DNA of 64,000 bases from positions 26,547 through 90,546 of the forward strand of contig NZ_JACSQF010000018.1 in the NCBI RefSeq assembly GCF_014836755.1. The letters run 5' to 3'. The position numbers were made by a program, and so were the translations under genes. Source of the DNA: Oerskovia merdavium. GTDB taxonomy: Bacteria > Actinomycetota > Actinomycetes > Actinomycetales > Cellulomonadaceae. The notes under the pieces were generated by a model. That model worked only from the letters and a program-made list of their open reading frames with translations. It was not told the origin of the DNA and searched no databases. Positions within the stretch are counted from its first letter, which is position 1; each line of letters starts with the position of its first letter. Below, in pieces: positions 7,712 through 16,540 of this stretch.

Positions 7712-9622
7712 TCACAGCTCTTCGACGTACTCCTCGGGCTCACCCAGGACGGCCGAGGCCGTCAGCTCGAGGTCGTGACCGACCGCGTGCAGCTCGAGGA
7801 CCGTGACGGTGTTGCTCCCCGCGCGCAGCAGCGGCGCGGGGACGTAGAGGGTGTGCTGGGGGCCGCGCTCCCAGTAGCGGCCGAGCAGCACGTCGTTGAC
7901 CCAGACGAAGCCCTTGGTCCACCCGGGCAGGGTCAGGAAGGTGTCGGCGGGCTCGTCGAGGTCGAGGGCCGTCCGTGCCAGGACACCCTGCGGCCCGACG
8001 GCGTCGCGGGGCCCGCTCGGGGTGGCCTCGGCGTCGGGCTCGCCCGCTCTCCACAGCTCGTCCACGGGCAGCAGGTCGAGAGGCAGCGACCGCGACGTCC
8101 AGCCGTGCACGATCCGGCGCTCGACCAGGACGTCGCCCAGGATCCCCTTGTGCTCGCCGAGCCGGGGCCCGTAGTTGATGCGCCCGAGGTTCTCCACGAG
8201 GATCTCGACCCGCACGGGCATGCCGTGCCCGTGGACCGTGAGGCCCAGGTGCGAGGTCTCGCGCTCGAGGACGCCGACCTCGCGGCCGTCGACGTAGACC
8301 GTCGCCCGGTCGTGCAGGCCGAGGACCGAGAGGGTGCTGTCCCCGGGCGGGAGGACCGGGGTGGCCGTGTGGAGCACGAGCCCGGCGTTCTGGCCGAGCT
8401 GCTCGAACGTCAGCGGCGACGGAGCGACCGTCGCGGCGCCCGATGCGCGCAGCGCGGGCAGGAGCGGGCGCGTGGTCACGGGCGGCAGGGTGCGCGCTTC
8501 GAGCTTGGGCGACGGCGCGATCCACCGGTCGTCCTGGGCGTCCTCGGGGATCCGGGTCCCGTGCGACGCGTGCTCGGACAGCACCTTGCGCAGCGCGAAG
8601 AACTTGGGGGTCACGCTGCCGTCCTCGGCCACCGCGGCGTCGGAGTCGTAGCTCGTGACCGTGGGCTGCAGGCGGGTCCCGTCGTGGTTGGCGCCCGCGG
8701 TGAGCCCGAAGTTCGTCCCGCCGTGCGCCATGTAGAGGCTCACCGAGCCGCCGAGGTCGAGGAGCTCGCGCACGTCGGCCGCGGCGCTGTCCGCGCCGCG
8801 CACGTGGTGCGGGTCGCCCCAGTGGTCGAACCAGCCGTTCCAGAACTCGGCACAGACGAACGGCTGCTCGCCGCGACGCGCGGTGAGCTTGTCGAGCGCC
8901 TGCCCGGGGCGGCTGCCGAACGTGGCCGCCGCCAGCACGCCGGGAAGCGTCCCGCCGTCGAGCATGAGGTCCGTGGGGCCGTCGGCCGTGAAGAGGAGCT
9001 CGTCGATGCCGCGCTCCACGAGCGCGTCGTGGACCCACGCCATGTAGGCGTGGTCGTCGCCGAAGCTGCCGTACTCGTTCTCGACCTGGACGGCCACGAC
9101 CGGGCCGCCGCGGTTCGCCTGGAGCGCAGCGAGACGGGGAAGCAGCTCGTCGAACCAGGCCGCGACAGCGTCGAGGTAGGTCTCGTCGCTGCACCGCAGC
9201 CGGATCCCGGGGGTTGCGGTGAGCCATGCGGGCAGGCCGCCGTTGTCCCACTCGGCGCAGATGTACGGCCCGGGGCGCACCACGACGTCGAGGCCCAGGT
9301 CACCCGCGAGGCGCACGAACCGCTCGACGTCGCGCCACCCCGTGAAGTCGAACGTGCCGCGCGCGGCCTCGTGCCAGTTCCACGGAACGTAGGTGTCGAC
9401 CGTGTTGAGGCCCATGGCGCGCAGGCGCAGGAGGCGGTCCTCCCACAGGTCCGGGTGGACCCGGAAGTAGTGGACCGAGCCCGAGAGCATCCGGTGCGGC
9501 ACACCGTCCCGCACGAGGGTCGCGCCGTCGGCGCGCAGGGTCGACCGGATCGCGCCGGCGGCGCGCTGGGCCCGGCCGCGGGCGGGGCCCGAGGCCCGGT
9601 CGGCTGGGTGGTGCTGGCTCAC
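7712..9622 (-). CDS. beta-galactosidase, GH35
   Basis: A 636-residue glycoside hydrolase family 35 enzyme. The N-terminal barrel includes LSGSVHYFRVHPDLWEDRL, PGPYICAEWDNGGLPAWL, acid/base E183 in QVENEYGS and nucleophile E259 in CAEFWNGWFDHWG; C-terminal jelly-roll domains follow from about 370. There is no signal peptide, so it acts in the cytosol on imported sugar. With GH101 downstream, the natural substrate is probably Gal-beta-1,3-GalNAc; this linkage preference is inferred from context. The GTG start overlaps the upstream permease stop (GTGA), which fixes the start. Confidence 0.93.
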   Translation of the reverse strand: MSQHHPADRASGPARGRAQRAAGAIRSTLRADGATLVRDGVPHRMLSGSVHYFRVHPDLWEDRLLRLRAMGLNTVDTYVPWNWHEAARGTFDFTGWRDVERFVRLAGDLGLDVVVRPGPYICAEWDNGGLPAWLTATPGIRLRCSDETYLDAVAAWFDELLPRLAALQANRGGPVVAVQVENEYGSFGDDHAYMAWVHDALVERGIDELLFTADGPTDLMLDGGTLPGVLAAATFGSRPGQALDKLTARRGEQPFVCAEFWNGWFDHWGDPHHVRGADSAAADVRELLDLGGSVSLYMAHGGTNFGLTAGANHDGTRLQPTVTSYDSDAAVAEDGSVTPKFFALRKVLSEHASHGTRIPEDAQDDRWIAPSPKLEARTLPPVTTRPLLPALRASGAATVAPSPLTFEQLGQNAGLVLHTATPVLPPGDSTLSVLGLHDRATVYVDGREVGVLERETSHLGLTVHGHGMPVRVEILVENLGRINYGPRLGEHKGILGDVLVERRIVHGWTSRSLPLDLLPVDELWRAGEPDAEATPSGPRDAVGPQGVLARTALDLDEPADTFLTLPGWTKGFVWVNDVLLGRYWERGPQHTLYVPAPLLRAGSNTVTVLELHAVGHDLELTASAVLGEPEEYVEEL

Positions 9623-10566
9623 TTGATAGCCCCCGCTGCAAGTCCGGAGCGCCAGAAGCGCTGGAGGGAGAGGAACGCGACGATGAGCGGGACGACCGCC
9701 ACGAACGCGCCGATGATGACCATGTGCCGCTCGATCTGGCCGGCCTGGACCAGGGCGTTCCAGCTCACCAGCCCGACCGTGACGGGTCGCAGGTTCTCGG
9801 AGATGAGGACCTGCGAGGGGAGCAGGAAGTTGTTCCAGATCTCGACGAACTGGAAGAGGAAGATCGTGACGAGCGCGGGGGCCATCATCTTGAGGCTGAC
9901 CCCGAAGAAGATGCGGCCCTCGTTCGCGCCGTCGAGACGCGCGGCCTCGATGACCTCGTCCGGAACCGAGCTCGCGGCGAAGATACGGCCCAGGTAGACA
10001 CCGAACGGGCTCACGATGCTCGGCAGGAGCACCGCGAAGTAGGTGTTGACGATGCCCGTCGCGGAGAACATGAGGAACAGCGGGAGCGTGAACAGCACCT
10101 TGGGGATGAGGACAGCGCCGAGGACCACGCCGAACAGCAGGCCCTTGCCGCGGAACTCGTACTTGGCCAGGGCGTAGCCGGTCGCGACCGCGATGAGCGT
10201 CCCGAGCCCCGCGCCGACGATCGAGTAGAGCGCCGAGTTCGCCATCCAGACGGCGAAGATCCCGTCCTTGTAGGCGAACAGGTCGCCGATGTTGCCGAAC
10301 AGGTCGAAGTTCGAGAACCACAACGGGCTGCCCGAGAACGTGAACCCGGCGTCCTTGGTCGCCGCGACGAACAGCCACCACAGGGGGAACAGGAAGTACA
10401 CGGCGGTCAGCGCCAGCACCGCGGTGACCGCGATGCGGCTCGTGGCCGTGGTCTCGATCGAGTCCTTGCGCAGGCCGTCCGGGGTCCCCTTCGGGGCGGA
10501 GCGCTTGCGGCGCAGGCGGTTGCCCGCGGTCTTCTCGGCCACGACGGGCACGCTGCTCGTGGTCAC
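9619..10566 (-). CDS. ABC sugar transporter permease, MalG type
   Basis: A 315-residue inner-membrane permease of the carbohydrate uptake family CUT1. Six membrane segments start with AVTAVLALTAVYFLFPLWWLF. The cytoplasmic EAA loop EAARLDGANEGRIFFGVSLK, which docks the ATPase, is present near residue 205. Like most actinobacterial CUT1 systems, no ATPase gene is in the operon; a shared MsiK-type ATPase elsewhere is likely. The GTG start overlaps the previous permease stop by GTGA, and an AGGAGG Shine-Dalgarno lies upstream. Confidence 0.93.
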   Translation of the reverse strand: MTTSSVPVVAEKTAGNRLRRKRSAPKGTPDGLRKDSIETTATSRIAVTAVLALTAVYFLFPLWWLFVAATKDAGFTFSGSPLWFSNFDLFGNIGDLFAYKDGIFAVWMANSALYSIVGAGLGTLIAVATGYALAKYEFRGKGLLFGVVLGAVLIPKVLFTLPLFLMFSATGIVNTYFAVLLPSIVSPFGVYLGRIFAASSVPDEVIEAARLDGANEGRIFFGVSLKMMAPALVTIFLFQFVEIWNNFLLPSQVLISENLRPVTVGLVSWNALVQAGQIERHMVIIGAFVAVVPLIVAFLSLQRFWRSGLAAGAIK

Positions 10567-11516
10567 GAGGACCTCCTGGACGTCAGACGGAAGAAGAGGA
10601 CGGACAGCACGGCCACGCCGACGGCGAGGAGCACCGACTGGGCTGCGGCGTACGGGTAGTTGGCCGACTGGAGCGACGCCTGCGCGGCCATGATCGGCGT
10701 GTAGCTCGCGTCGATCGCCCCGGTGCTCTGCTTGAGCACGAACGGCTCGTTGTAGAGCTGCGCCGAGCCGATGATCGAGAAGATCGTGGTGAGCAGGATC
10801 GCGGGCCGCACGAGCGGGATCTTGATGCTCCACGCGGTGCGCCACGGCGAGGCCCCGTCGAGCTTGGCGGCCTCGAGCACCTCGCCCGGGACCCCCTGGA
10901 GCGCGGCGTAGATGATGATCATGTTGTAGCCCGTCCAGCCCCACGTCACGACGTTGGCGACGGCCCACAGCGCGAGGTCCTGGCTGAGGAAGTTGATGCT
11001 GATGCCGAACACCTCGAGCACCTGGTTGACCGGGCCGTTGGTGGGCGAGTACAGGAACGACCACATGAGCGCCGAGACGACGGTCGGCACCGCGTAGGGC
11101 GCGAAGCTCGAGAGCCGGAAGAAGCCCTTGGCCCGGGCCGAGGCCGAGTCGATCAGGAGCGCGATCCCGAGCGCGAGGACCAGCATGACGGGCACCTGCA
11201 CCACGCCGAACAGCAGCACGCGGCCGATCGAGCTGATGAACTTCTCGTCACCCAGCGCGTACGCGTAGTTGAACAGGGGGTCGAAGATCTCCTGCGTGCC
11301 GCCCAGACCGAGCGCGTCGCGCTGGATCCGGAACAGGCTCTTGTAGAGCGCGAAGAGGATCGGTGCGACGTACATCCCGACGAACAGCACCACGAACGGT
11401 CCGACGAACCAGATCGCGTACCGGCTGGTCCGGCTGCGCGGGCGCCTGGGCGGCGTGGCCGCCGTGCGCTTGGTCTCCACCGGCGGCGGTGCCGCCGACG
11501 TCAGGCTCGTGGTCAT
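10563..11516 (-). CDS. ABC sugar transporter permease, MalF type
   Basis: A 317-residue CUT1 permease that pairs with the downstream MalG-type protein. The first membrane segment is YAIWFVGPFVVLFVGMYVAP, six segments are visible, and the EAA motif reads LEAAKLDGASPWRTAWSIKI. Start chosen at the ATG after TGAGGAA; longer upstream frames are low-complexity Pro/Ala sequence overlapping the intergenic hairpin. It lies 210 bases downstream of the binding-protein gene. Confidence 0.92.
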   Translation of the reverse strand: MTTSLTSAAPPPVETKRTAATPPRRPRSRTSRYAIWFVGPFVVLFVGMYVAPILFALYKSLFRIQRDALGLGGTQEIFDPLFNYAYALGDEKFISSIGRVLLFGVVQVPVMLVLALGIALLIDSASARAKGFFRLSSFAPYAVPTVVSALMWSFLYSPTNGPVNQVLEVFGISINFLSQDLALWAVANVVTWGWTGYNMIIIYAALQGVPGEVLEAAKLDGASPWRTAWSIKIPLVRPAILLTTIFSIIGSAQLYNEPFVLKQSTGAIDASYTPIMAAQASLQSANYPYAAAQSVLLAVGVAVLSVLFFRLTSRRSS

Positions 11517-11663
11517 GGTGGGTTCCTCAGGGGGATGCGTCGTGGTGCCCGACGACGTCACGCGCCCAGGTGCACCGGTGCTCGGAGGTGCGTGGCGTCG
11601 TCGGGCCTTCTGCTGCTGTGTTGCTGTGCTGCTGTGCTGCTCAGGTGCTGCTGTCGCGCTGCC

Positions 11664-11698
11664 CGGTGCGACCCGGCCGTCGTGGCCGGGCCGCACCG
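11664..11698 (-). terminator. intercistronic stem-loop between binding-protein and permease genes
   Basis: Two stacked 7-bp stems, CGGTGCG and CCCGGCC with their complements, separated by a single A-C mismatch, with a GTCGT loop. A stem-loop at this position usually acts as a partial terminator or mRNA stabiliser, so that far more binding protein than permease is made. Confidence 0.7.
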
Positions 11699-11726
11699 TG
11701 CGTGCGGGTCGTGCGGGGCCGTCAGG

Positions 11727-13037
11727 TCACTCGTTGACGGCGATGCCCTGCTGCTTGAGCTCGGACTCGGTCGCCTCGCGGGCTCCCGTGAGCGCGGTCG
11801 CGACGGTCGCGCCGCCCTCCTTGGCGTAGGCCTGCTTCATGCCCGTGGCGAGCGTGCCGACCAGGGTCGAGACGCCGGGGCCCCAGGCCCAGTCCTCGTT
11901 GACCTGCCCCGAGGCGGTCTTGAAGACGTCGGCGACGACCTGGCCGCCGAAGTAGTCGTCACCCGAGGTGAGGAGGTCGGACTCGAGGCCCGCGAGCGAG
12001 GCCGGGTAGACGCCGCCGCCCTCGATGAGGGCGTCGACCGAGCCCGGGTCCGTGCTGAGCCAGTTGGCCACGGTCCAGGCGGCCTCGGGGTCGTCGCAGC
12101 CCTTGAGGACCGCGGAGAGGCTGCCGCCCACGTTGCCGGTCTTGGCGTCCCCTGCCTCCCACTGCGGGAGCTCGGCCACGGCCCAGTCGCCGGCCGAGGC
12201 CGCCGCGGAGTCCTTGAGGATGCCGGAGAACCAGGCCGCGCCCACGATCGTGGCGATCGAGCCGTCACCGAGGCCCGCGGACCACTCGTCGCTCCAGATG
12301 CCCGCACCGATCAGGTCGGCGTCGATCAGGCCCTGCCAGTAGTCGGCCACGTCGAGGTTCTCGGGCGAGTCGGGCGTGATGGACCAGGCGCCGTCCTTGA
12401 TCTCGTACCAGGGGGCGCCTGCCTGCCACGCGAAGCCCGAGTAGTCGTAGTCCTCGTAGGTGCCCGTGAGCTTGACCCCCGCGGCCTTGAGCTGCTCGCC
12501 CGCAGCCTGGTACTCGTCCCACGTGGTCGGCACGGCCACGCCGTTCGCCTCGAAGACGGTCTTGTTGTAGAAGAGCACCATGGGGCCCTGGTCCTGCGGG
12601 GCTCCGTAGACCTTGTCGCCCACCGTGACACCGGCCCAGCCCGCGGGGGCGTAGAGGCCCTTGTCGGCCGAGGCGAACTCGGTCACGTCCACGACGTTGC
12701 CCTCGGCGACGAAGCTGGGGAGGGTCTCGTAGCCCACCTGGGCGAGGCACGGGGCGTTGCCCGCGGTGATCGAGTTGCGGACCTTGTCGTAGCCGCCCTT
12801 GTTGCCCGGCTCGATCTGCGTGTACTTGATCTGGATGTCGTCGTGCGAGGCGTTGAACGCCTTGGCGGCCTCGTCGTACCCGGCGGCCCAGGTCCAGACC
12901 TCGACCTCCTTGACCTTGCCGTCGCCCTCGGCCGAGCCGCTGCCGGACGTCGAGTCGGACGAGCAGGCGGTCAGGCCGCCCACGGTGAGGGTGAGGATCG
13001 ACGCGACCCCGGCTGCCTTGATGATCGATGACTTCAT
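11727..13037 (-). CDS. sugar-binding lipoprotein of ABC transporter
   Basis: A 436-residue extracellular solute-binding protein, family 1. The signal peptide ends in the lipobox LTAC, with cysteine at about residue 24, so it is lipid-anchored. The mature start is a Ser/Gly-rich linker followed by KVKEVEVWTWAAGYDEAAKA, the usual opening of CUT1 binding proteins. It heads the operon of two permeases, GH35 and GH101; the likely ligand is galacto-N-biose or a related O-glycan fragment (inference). Start at the ATG preceded by AAGGAGAG; a longer upstream frame would bury the signal peptide. Confidence 0.93.
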   Translation of the reverse strand: MKSSIIKAAGVASILTLTVGGLTACSSDSTSGSGSAEGDGKVKEVEVWTWAAGYDEAAKAFNASHDDIQIKYTQIEPGNKGGYDKVRNSITAGNAPCLAQVGYETLPSFVAEGNVVDVTEFASADKGLYAPAGWAGVTVGDKVYGAPQDQGPMVLFYNKTVFEANGVAVPTTWDEYQAAGEQLKAAGVKLTGTYEDYDYSGFAWQAGAPWYEIKDGAWSITPDSPENLDVADYWQGLIDADLIGAGIWSDEWSAGLGDGSIATIVGAAWFSGILKDSAAASAGDWAVAELPQWEAGDAKTGNVGGSLSAVLKGCDDPEAAWTVANWLSTDPGSVDALIEGGGVYPASLAGLESDLLTSGDDYFGGQVVADVFKTASGQVNEDWAWGPGVSTLVGTLATGMKQAYAKEGGATVATALTGAREATESELKQQGIAVNE

Positions 13038-13114
13038 GACTCTCCTTCTGACCACACTGTGCTGAGGATGGAGCGGCGACGGCGCCGCGGTCTGCGTGGG
13101 GCACACTCTGACAC

Positions 13115-13138
13115 AGGGTTGATATGGATCACAACCCT
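13115..13138. promoter_or_regulatory. 24-bp palindrome upstream of the glycan operon
   Basis: AGGGTTG, a 10-base spacer, then CAACCCT: a perfect 7-bp inverted repeat about 78 bases upstream of the binding-protein ATG. It is a candidate operator for the divergent LacI-type regulator. Confidence 0.5.
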
Positions 13139-13194
13139 TGCAACATGTGGATGCTCGGTCTGCATGAATCCGTCACTTTTCCCTGCATGTTCTG

Positions 13195-13221
13195 ACTGTT
13201 ATGGTCAACATAGGTAACAGT
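13195..13221. promoter_or_regulatory. second inverted repeat in the divergent promoter region
   Basis: ACTGTTA, 13 bases, then TAACAGT, in an AT-rich patch between the operon and its regulator. It could be a second operator or part of the lacI-type gene's own promoter. Confidence 0.4.
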
Positions 13222-13351
13222 TGGATGACGGCGACGTGGGCCAGGGAGGCCCGCGGTGTTGACGTCCACTACGCTGCGGTGCACACCCGTGGCCGCGCAC
13301 ACCGAGGTGCCCGACGCTCCGCGACCGGCCCTCACGCCCGAAGGAGAGCAC

Positions 13352-14416
13352 GTGGAACCACCGTCACGGTCCGAGCGGTCCGAGCCGGCACAGAGCACCA
13401 CCACGGTCGCTCCCCCGCGAGGCCGCGGCCCCGCCATGGCCGACGTCGCCCGCGTCGCCGGCGTGTCCGCGCAGACCGTCTCGCGCGTCCTGTCGGGGCA
13501 CCCCAACGTCAACGAGACCACCCGCAACCGGGTGCGCGCCGCCGTCGAGCAGACCGGCTACCGCCGCAACAGCCTCGCCCGCGCGCTCGTGACCGGGCGC
13601 AGCAAGACCATCGGCGTCATCACGCACGAGACCGACTTCTACTCGGGCAGCGCCATGATGCTCGGCATGCAGCGCGCGGCCCGCGACGGCGGCTACTTCG
13701 TCAGCACCGCGAGCACCGCCTCGCTCTCGCCCGCGTCGATCGCGCAGGCCGTCGAGCGCCTCCTCGACCAGGGCGTCGACGGCCTGGTCATCGCCGTGCC
13801 CGTGCGCGACGACGAGTCGCTCGGCGACCTCATCCACGGGACCCCGACGGTCGTCGTGGACGGCATGCAGTCGTCGGCGACCGAGGTCGTCGCGGTCGAC
13901 CAGGTCGCGGCCGGCCGCGCCGCGACCGAGCACCTCCTCGAGCTGGGCCACGAGACCGTGTGGCACCTCGCGGGCCCCGCGTCCTGGAACGACGCCAACG
14001 GACGTACGGCCGGGTGGCGGGCCGCGCTCGAGGACGGCCGCTGCACCGAGCCGCCGGTCCTCTACGGGGACTGGAGCCCCGAGTCGGGTTACCGCAACGG
14101 CCTGGTCCTGGGCCGCCTGCCCGAGGTCACCGCGGTGTTCGTCGCGAGCGACGAGATGGCGTTCGGGCTGATCCGCGGCCTGACCGAGATGGGCCGACGG
14201 GTGCCCGAGGACGTGTCGGTCGTGGGCATGGACGACATCGCGCTCGCGGCGTACTGCGCTCCCCCGCTCACCACGGTCCGCCAGCCGTTCCACCTGACCG
14301 GTCGCCTCGCGGTCGAGCACGTCATCGCGCTCATCGCGGACCCGACGACCGTGCACGAGCCCGAGGTCGTGCTGCCCGAGCTCGCGGTGCGCCTCAGCAC
14401 GGCGCCGCCGCGCTGA
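13352..14416 (+). CDS. LacI family transcriptional regulator of the glycan operon
   Basis: A 354-residue repressor. The helix-turn-helix MADVARVAGVSAQTVSRVLSG lies at about residues 27-47 and the hinge region at NSLARALVTGRS, followed by a periplasmic-binding-protein-like effector domain with the usual GVITHETDFYSG and VSVVGMDDIALA stretches. It is divergent from the ABC/GH35/GH101 operon, which it probably represses until a glycan fragment binds. Start: GTG preceded by AAGGAGAG; an upstream ATG would add 32 residues without a ribosome-binding site. The 25-residue tail before the HTH is unusually long. Confidence 0.9.
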   Translation: MEPPSRSERSEPAQSTTTVAPPRGRGPAMADVARVAGVSAQTVSRVLSGHPNVNETTRNRVRAAVEQTGYRRNSLARALVTGRSKTIGVITHETDFYSGSAMMLGMQRAARDGGYFVSTASTASLSPASIAQAVERLLDQGVDGLVIAVPVRDDESLGDLIHGTPTVVVDGMQSSATEVVAVDQVAAGRAATEHLLELGHETVWHLAGPASWNDANGRTAGWRAALEDGRCTEPPVLYGDWSPESGYRNGLVLGRLPEVTAVFVASDEMAFGLIRGLTEMGRRVPEDVSVVGMDDIALAAYCAPPLTTVRQPFHLTGRLAVEHVIALIADPTTVHEPEVVLPELAVRLSTAPPR

Positions 14417-14418
14417 GC

Positions 14419-14436
14419 GTCGCGGGCGCAAGCCCG
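14419..14436. terminator. terminator between convergent genes
   Basis: Perfect 7-bp stem CGCGGGC/GCCCGCG with a GCAA tetraloop, 3 bases after the regulator stop codon. Confidence 0.7.
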
Positions 14437-14445
14437 CGGAGCCTC

Positions 14446-14883
14446 TCAGGCGATCCCGACCCACTCGGGCCGCAGCAGGAGAACGGCACCGGCACCCGCG
14501 AGGAACAGCGTCAGCGCCGGCCAGCGGAGCGGGCCACGCACGACGCGGTCCGTGTCACCGAGCGGCCGCGGTGCGCGACCCCACCGCCCGAACCCCCGGG
14601 CGCGGCGCAGGTCCGCGCTGTTGAGCAGGGCGCGCATCGGGCTGCCTCCTGTCCCCACGAGGAGGGACACGTTGAGCCAGGCCGCGACCAGGAGCATCCC
14701 CTGCCACGTCCCCGTCCTGCTCCAGGACCTGGCGCACCCTACGGCGGCCAGGACCGCGAGAGAGGCGACGAGCAACAGGATCGTGCCCGCGTCGCTGCGC
14801 CCGGCACGCACGACGCACGCACCGGCGACCGCGAGGAGAGACGCCACGTAGACGCCGACCGCGACGGCAGCGAGCTCTGTCAC
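14446..14883 (-). CDS. small integral membrane protein, unknown function
   Basis: A 145-residue protein not matched to a known family. Four hydrophobic stretches can be seen: LAAVAVGVYVASLLAVAGA, ILLLVASLAVLAAVG, GMLLVAAWLNVSLLVG and a last one near the C-terminus (PALTLFLAGAGAVLLL). A basic loop lies between the third and fourth. The GTG start follows GGGGGAG; a longer frame to 15024 would add only low-complexity Pro/Gly/Arg sequence. It is convergent with the LacI-type gene. Confidence 0.65.
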   Translation of the reverse strand: MTELAAVAVGVYVASLLAVAGACVVRAGRSDAGTILLLVASLAVLAAVGCARSWSRTGTWQGMLLVAAWLNVSLLVGTGGSPMRALLNSADLRRARGFGRWGRAPRPLGDTDRVVRGPLRWPALTLFLAGAGAVLLLRPEWVGIA

Positions 14884-15174
14884 CGACGGTCTCCCCCGCT
14901 CTCGGCCGGGTGCGTCCCGACCGTCGCCAGGGAGCGTATCGGGCACCTCGACGTTCACGGCGCGGAACTGCCCCGGACGCGCCGGAGGCGGCCCGTCGCG
15001 TGAGCGCCCCCCTGCAGCGCTCACACCACGGGCCGCCTCCGACCCTCGCGCTCGTCACGACCCCCATCGACGACCGAGCACTCACAACACTCAGAGGAGG
15101 GGTCTCCTCGTTTGATGCAGAACGCCGACGTGACCCGCATCACATTCTGACATCGGGTGCCACGGGTCGCAGCA
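14884..15174. other. intergenic region, no gene seen
   Basis: Region between the small membrane protein gene and the DyP operon terminator. It presumably holds the promoter of the minus-strand membrane gene. A short GAGGAG/CTCCTC hairpin lies near 15094-15109. Nothing else is recognisable. Confidence 0.5.
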
Positions 15175-15221
15175 GGACGGCCCGAGCCGAGCGCCCACGA
15201 GGCGCCCCGCACGGGCCGTCC
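15175..15221 (-). terminator. terminator of the copper/DyP operon
   Basis: 9-bp stem GGACGGCCC/GGGCCGTCC closing a GC-rich loop, directly downstream of the DyP stop on the minus strand. Confidence 0.7.
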
Positions 15222-15229
15222 GGCCACGC

Positions 15230-16540
15230 TCAGCCCAGCAGCGGCTGCCCCAGGAACTCGCCCTCGGCGCAGCCCGGCGGGACCGCGAAGACCGCCGAAC
15301 CGACCGGCGTCGTCCACTCGTTGAGCAGGTCCACCTCGTCGAGACGCCGCTGGACCGGCACGAACTGCCGGTCGACGTCGGCCTGGAACGTCACGAACAC
15401 CAGGCCCGAGCTGCTGAGCGCGCCCGGGTCCGTCGCGACGTCGGGCGCGTCGTCGTAGCTGTACGCGCGCCGCAGGAACCGCTCGGCCGGGTCGCTCGTC
15501 CGGGCCCGCCGCACGTGCGCGGCGGGCCCGATCACGGTCAGGCCGTGCGGCCCGACCGCCTCGAGGTCGGGCTCGTCGTGCTCCCTCGCGCCCGTGAGCG
15601 GTGCTCCGTCGGCGAGACGACGCCCCATGACGGCCTCGCGCGTGGAGCGGTCGACCTCGTCCCACGTGTCGAGCTCCATGCGGATGCGCCGCACGACCAT
15701 CGACGTGCCGCCCGCGAGCCACCCGTCCGTGCCGTCCGACCACACGAGCGGGGCGTCCGTGACGAGGTCCACGTTCCGCGTCCCGTCGATCTGCCCCATG
15801 AGGTTGCGCATGGTCCGCCCCGCGGGCTCGCTGCCGACGGACCGTCGGAAGCCCTTCTGCAGCCACCGCACGGACGCGAGGTCGCGCGCCTCGCGGAGCA
15901 GCATCCGGACCGCGTGCGAGACCGTGACCTCGTCGTCGGCGCAGACCTGGAGCACCAGGTCGCCGCCGTTCCAGCGGTCCTCGAGCCGGTCCACGGCGAA
16001 CGCCGGGAGCGGCCTCAACCAGTCCGGGCGACGGTCGTCGAGCCCCGCAGCCGTGAAGACCGCAGGGCCGTAGCCCACCGTGACCGTGAGGCGCGCGGGT
16101 ACCTCCGCGAGCTCGGGCTCGGTGTCGGTCAGGCCCGGACGCCCCTGGGTGAGGCGCACGACGTCGTCGGTCCAGATCCGCATGAGCCGTACCAGCGCGT
16201 CCCGGTCGGTGCCGGGGGCGAGGTTCAGCGCCACGAGCGTCAGGTACGCCTGGGGAGGCGTCTCGACACCCGCCTGACGCGGACCGTGGAAAGGCACGCG
16301 CAGGTCGCCGTGCAGCGCGGCAGGGGTCACGGTGCCCGACGACGCCGCTCCCGTCGCGGGAGCCGTGGCCCTCCCGGCCCACGCACCTCCCGCACCGGCG
16401 ACCGCGACCGCACCTGCGGCCGCCCCGCCGACCAGGAACGCGCGACGCGAGACCCTGGCCCGGGAGGTGGAGGGCGCGGGCGGCGTCGGTTCGTGGTCGG
16501 AGTGTTTGCCAGGGCCCGGGCGGGGCTCCCGGTCAGCCAT
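15230..16540 (-). CDS. Tat-exported DyP-type haem peroxidase (EfeB-like)
   Basis: A 436-residue dye-decolourising peroxidase. The Tat signal SRRAFLVGG lies near residue 31, followed by a hydrophobic Ala/Gly segment. The family motif GxxDG appears as GQIDGTRN with catalytic D252. The distal region and the conserved VFVTFQADVDRQFVPVQRRL near the C-terminus match EfeB/deferrochelatase-type DyPs. It would act outside the membrane as an H2O2-dependent haem enzyme. The start codon overlaps the upstream PCuAC gene by 8 bases, so the two are coupled. It is last in a five-gene minus-strand operon dominated by copper proteins, so a link to copper/haem handling is more likely than an EfeUOB iron system; no efeU or efeO is nearby. 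Confidence 0.92.
   Translation of the reverse strand: MADREPRPGPGKHSDHEPTPPAPSTSRARVSRRAFLVGGAAAGAVAVAGAGGAWAGRATAPATGAASSGTVTPAALHGDLRVPFHGPRQAGVETPPQAYLTLVALNLAPGTDRDALVRLMRIWTDDVVRLTQGRPGLTDTEPELAEVPARLTVTVGYGPAVFTAAGLDDRRPDWLRPLPAFAVDRLEDRWNGGDLVLQVCADDEVTVSHAVRMLLREARDLASVRWLQKGFRRSVGSEPAGRTMRNLMGQIDGTRNVDLVTDAPLVWSDGTDGWLAGGTSMVVRRIRMELDTWDEVDRSTREAVMGRRLADGAPLTGAREHDEPDLEAVGPHGLTVIGPAAHVRRARTSDPAERFLRRAYSYDDAPDVATDPGALSSSGLVFVTFQADVDRQFVPVQRRLDEVDLLNEWTTPVGSAVFAVPPGCAEGEFLGQPLLG

Noticed and set aside
3670-7806. Reading frame of over 1,370 codons antisense to the GH101 gene
   Set aside because: It mirrors the GC-rich third codon positions of GH101, is composed of low-complexity Arg/Gly/Val/Asp sequence and shows no domain.
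7775-9997. Long frame antisense to GH35
   Set aside because: Shadow of strongly biased codons; no motif and no ribosome-binding site.
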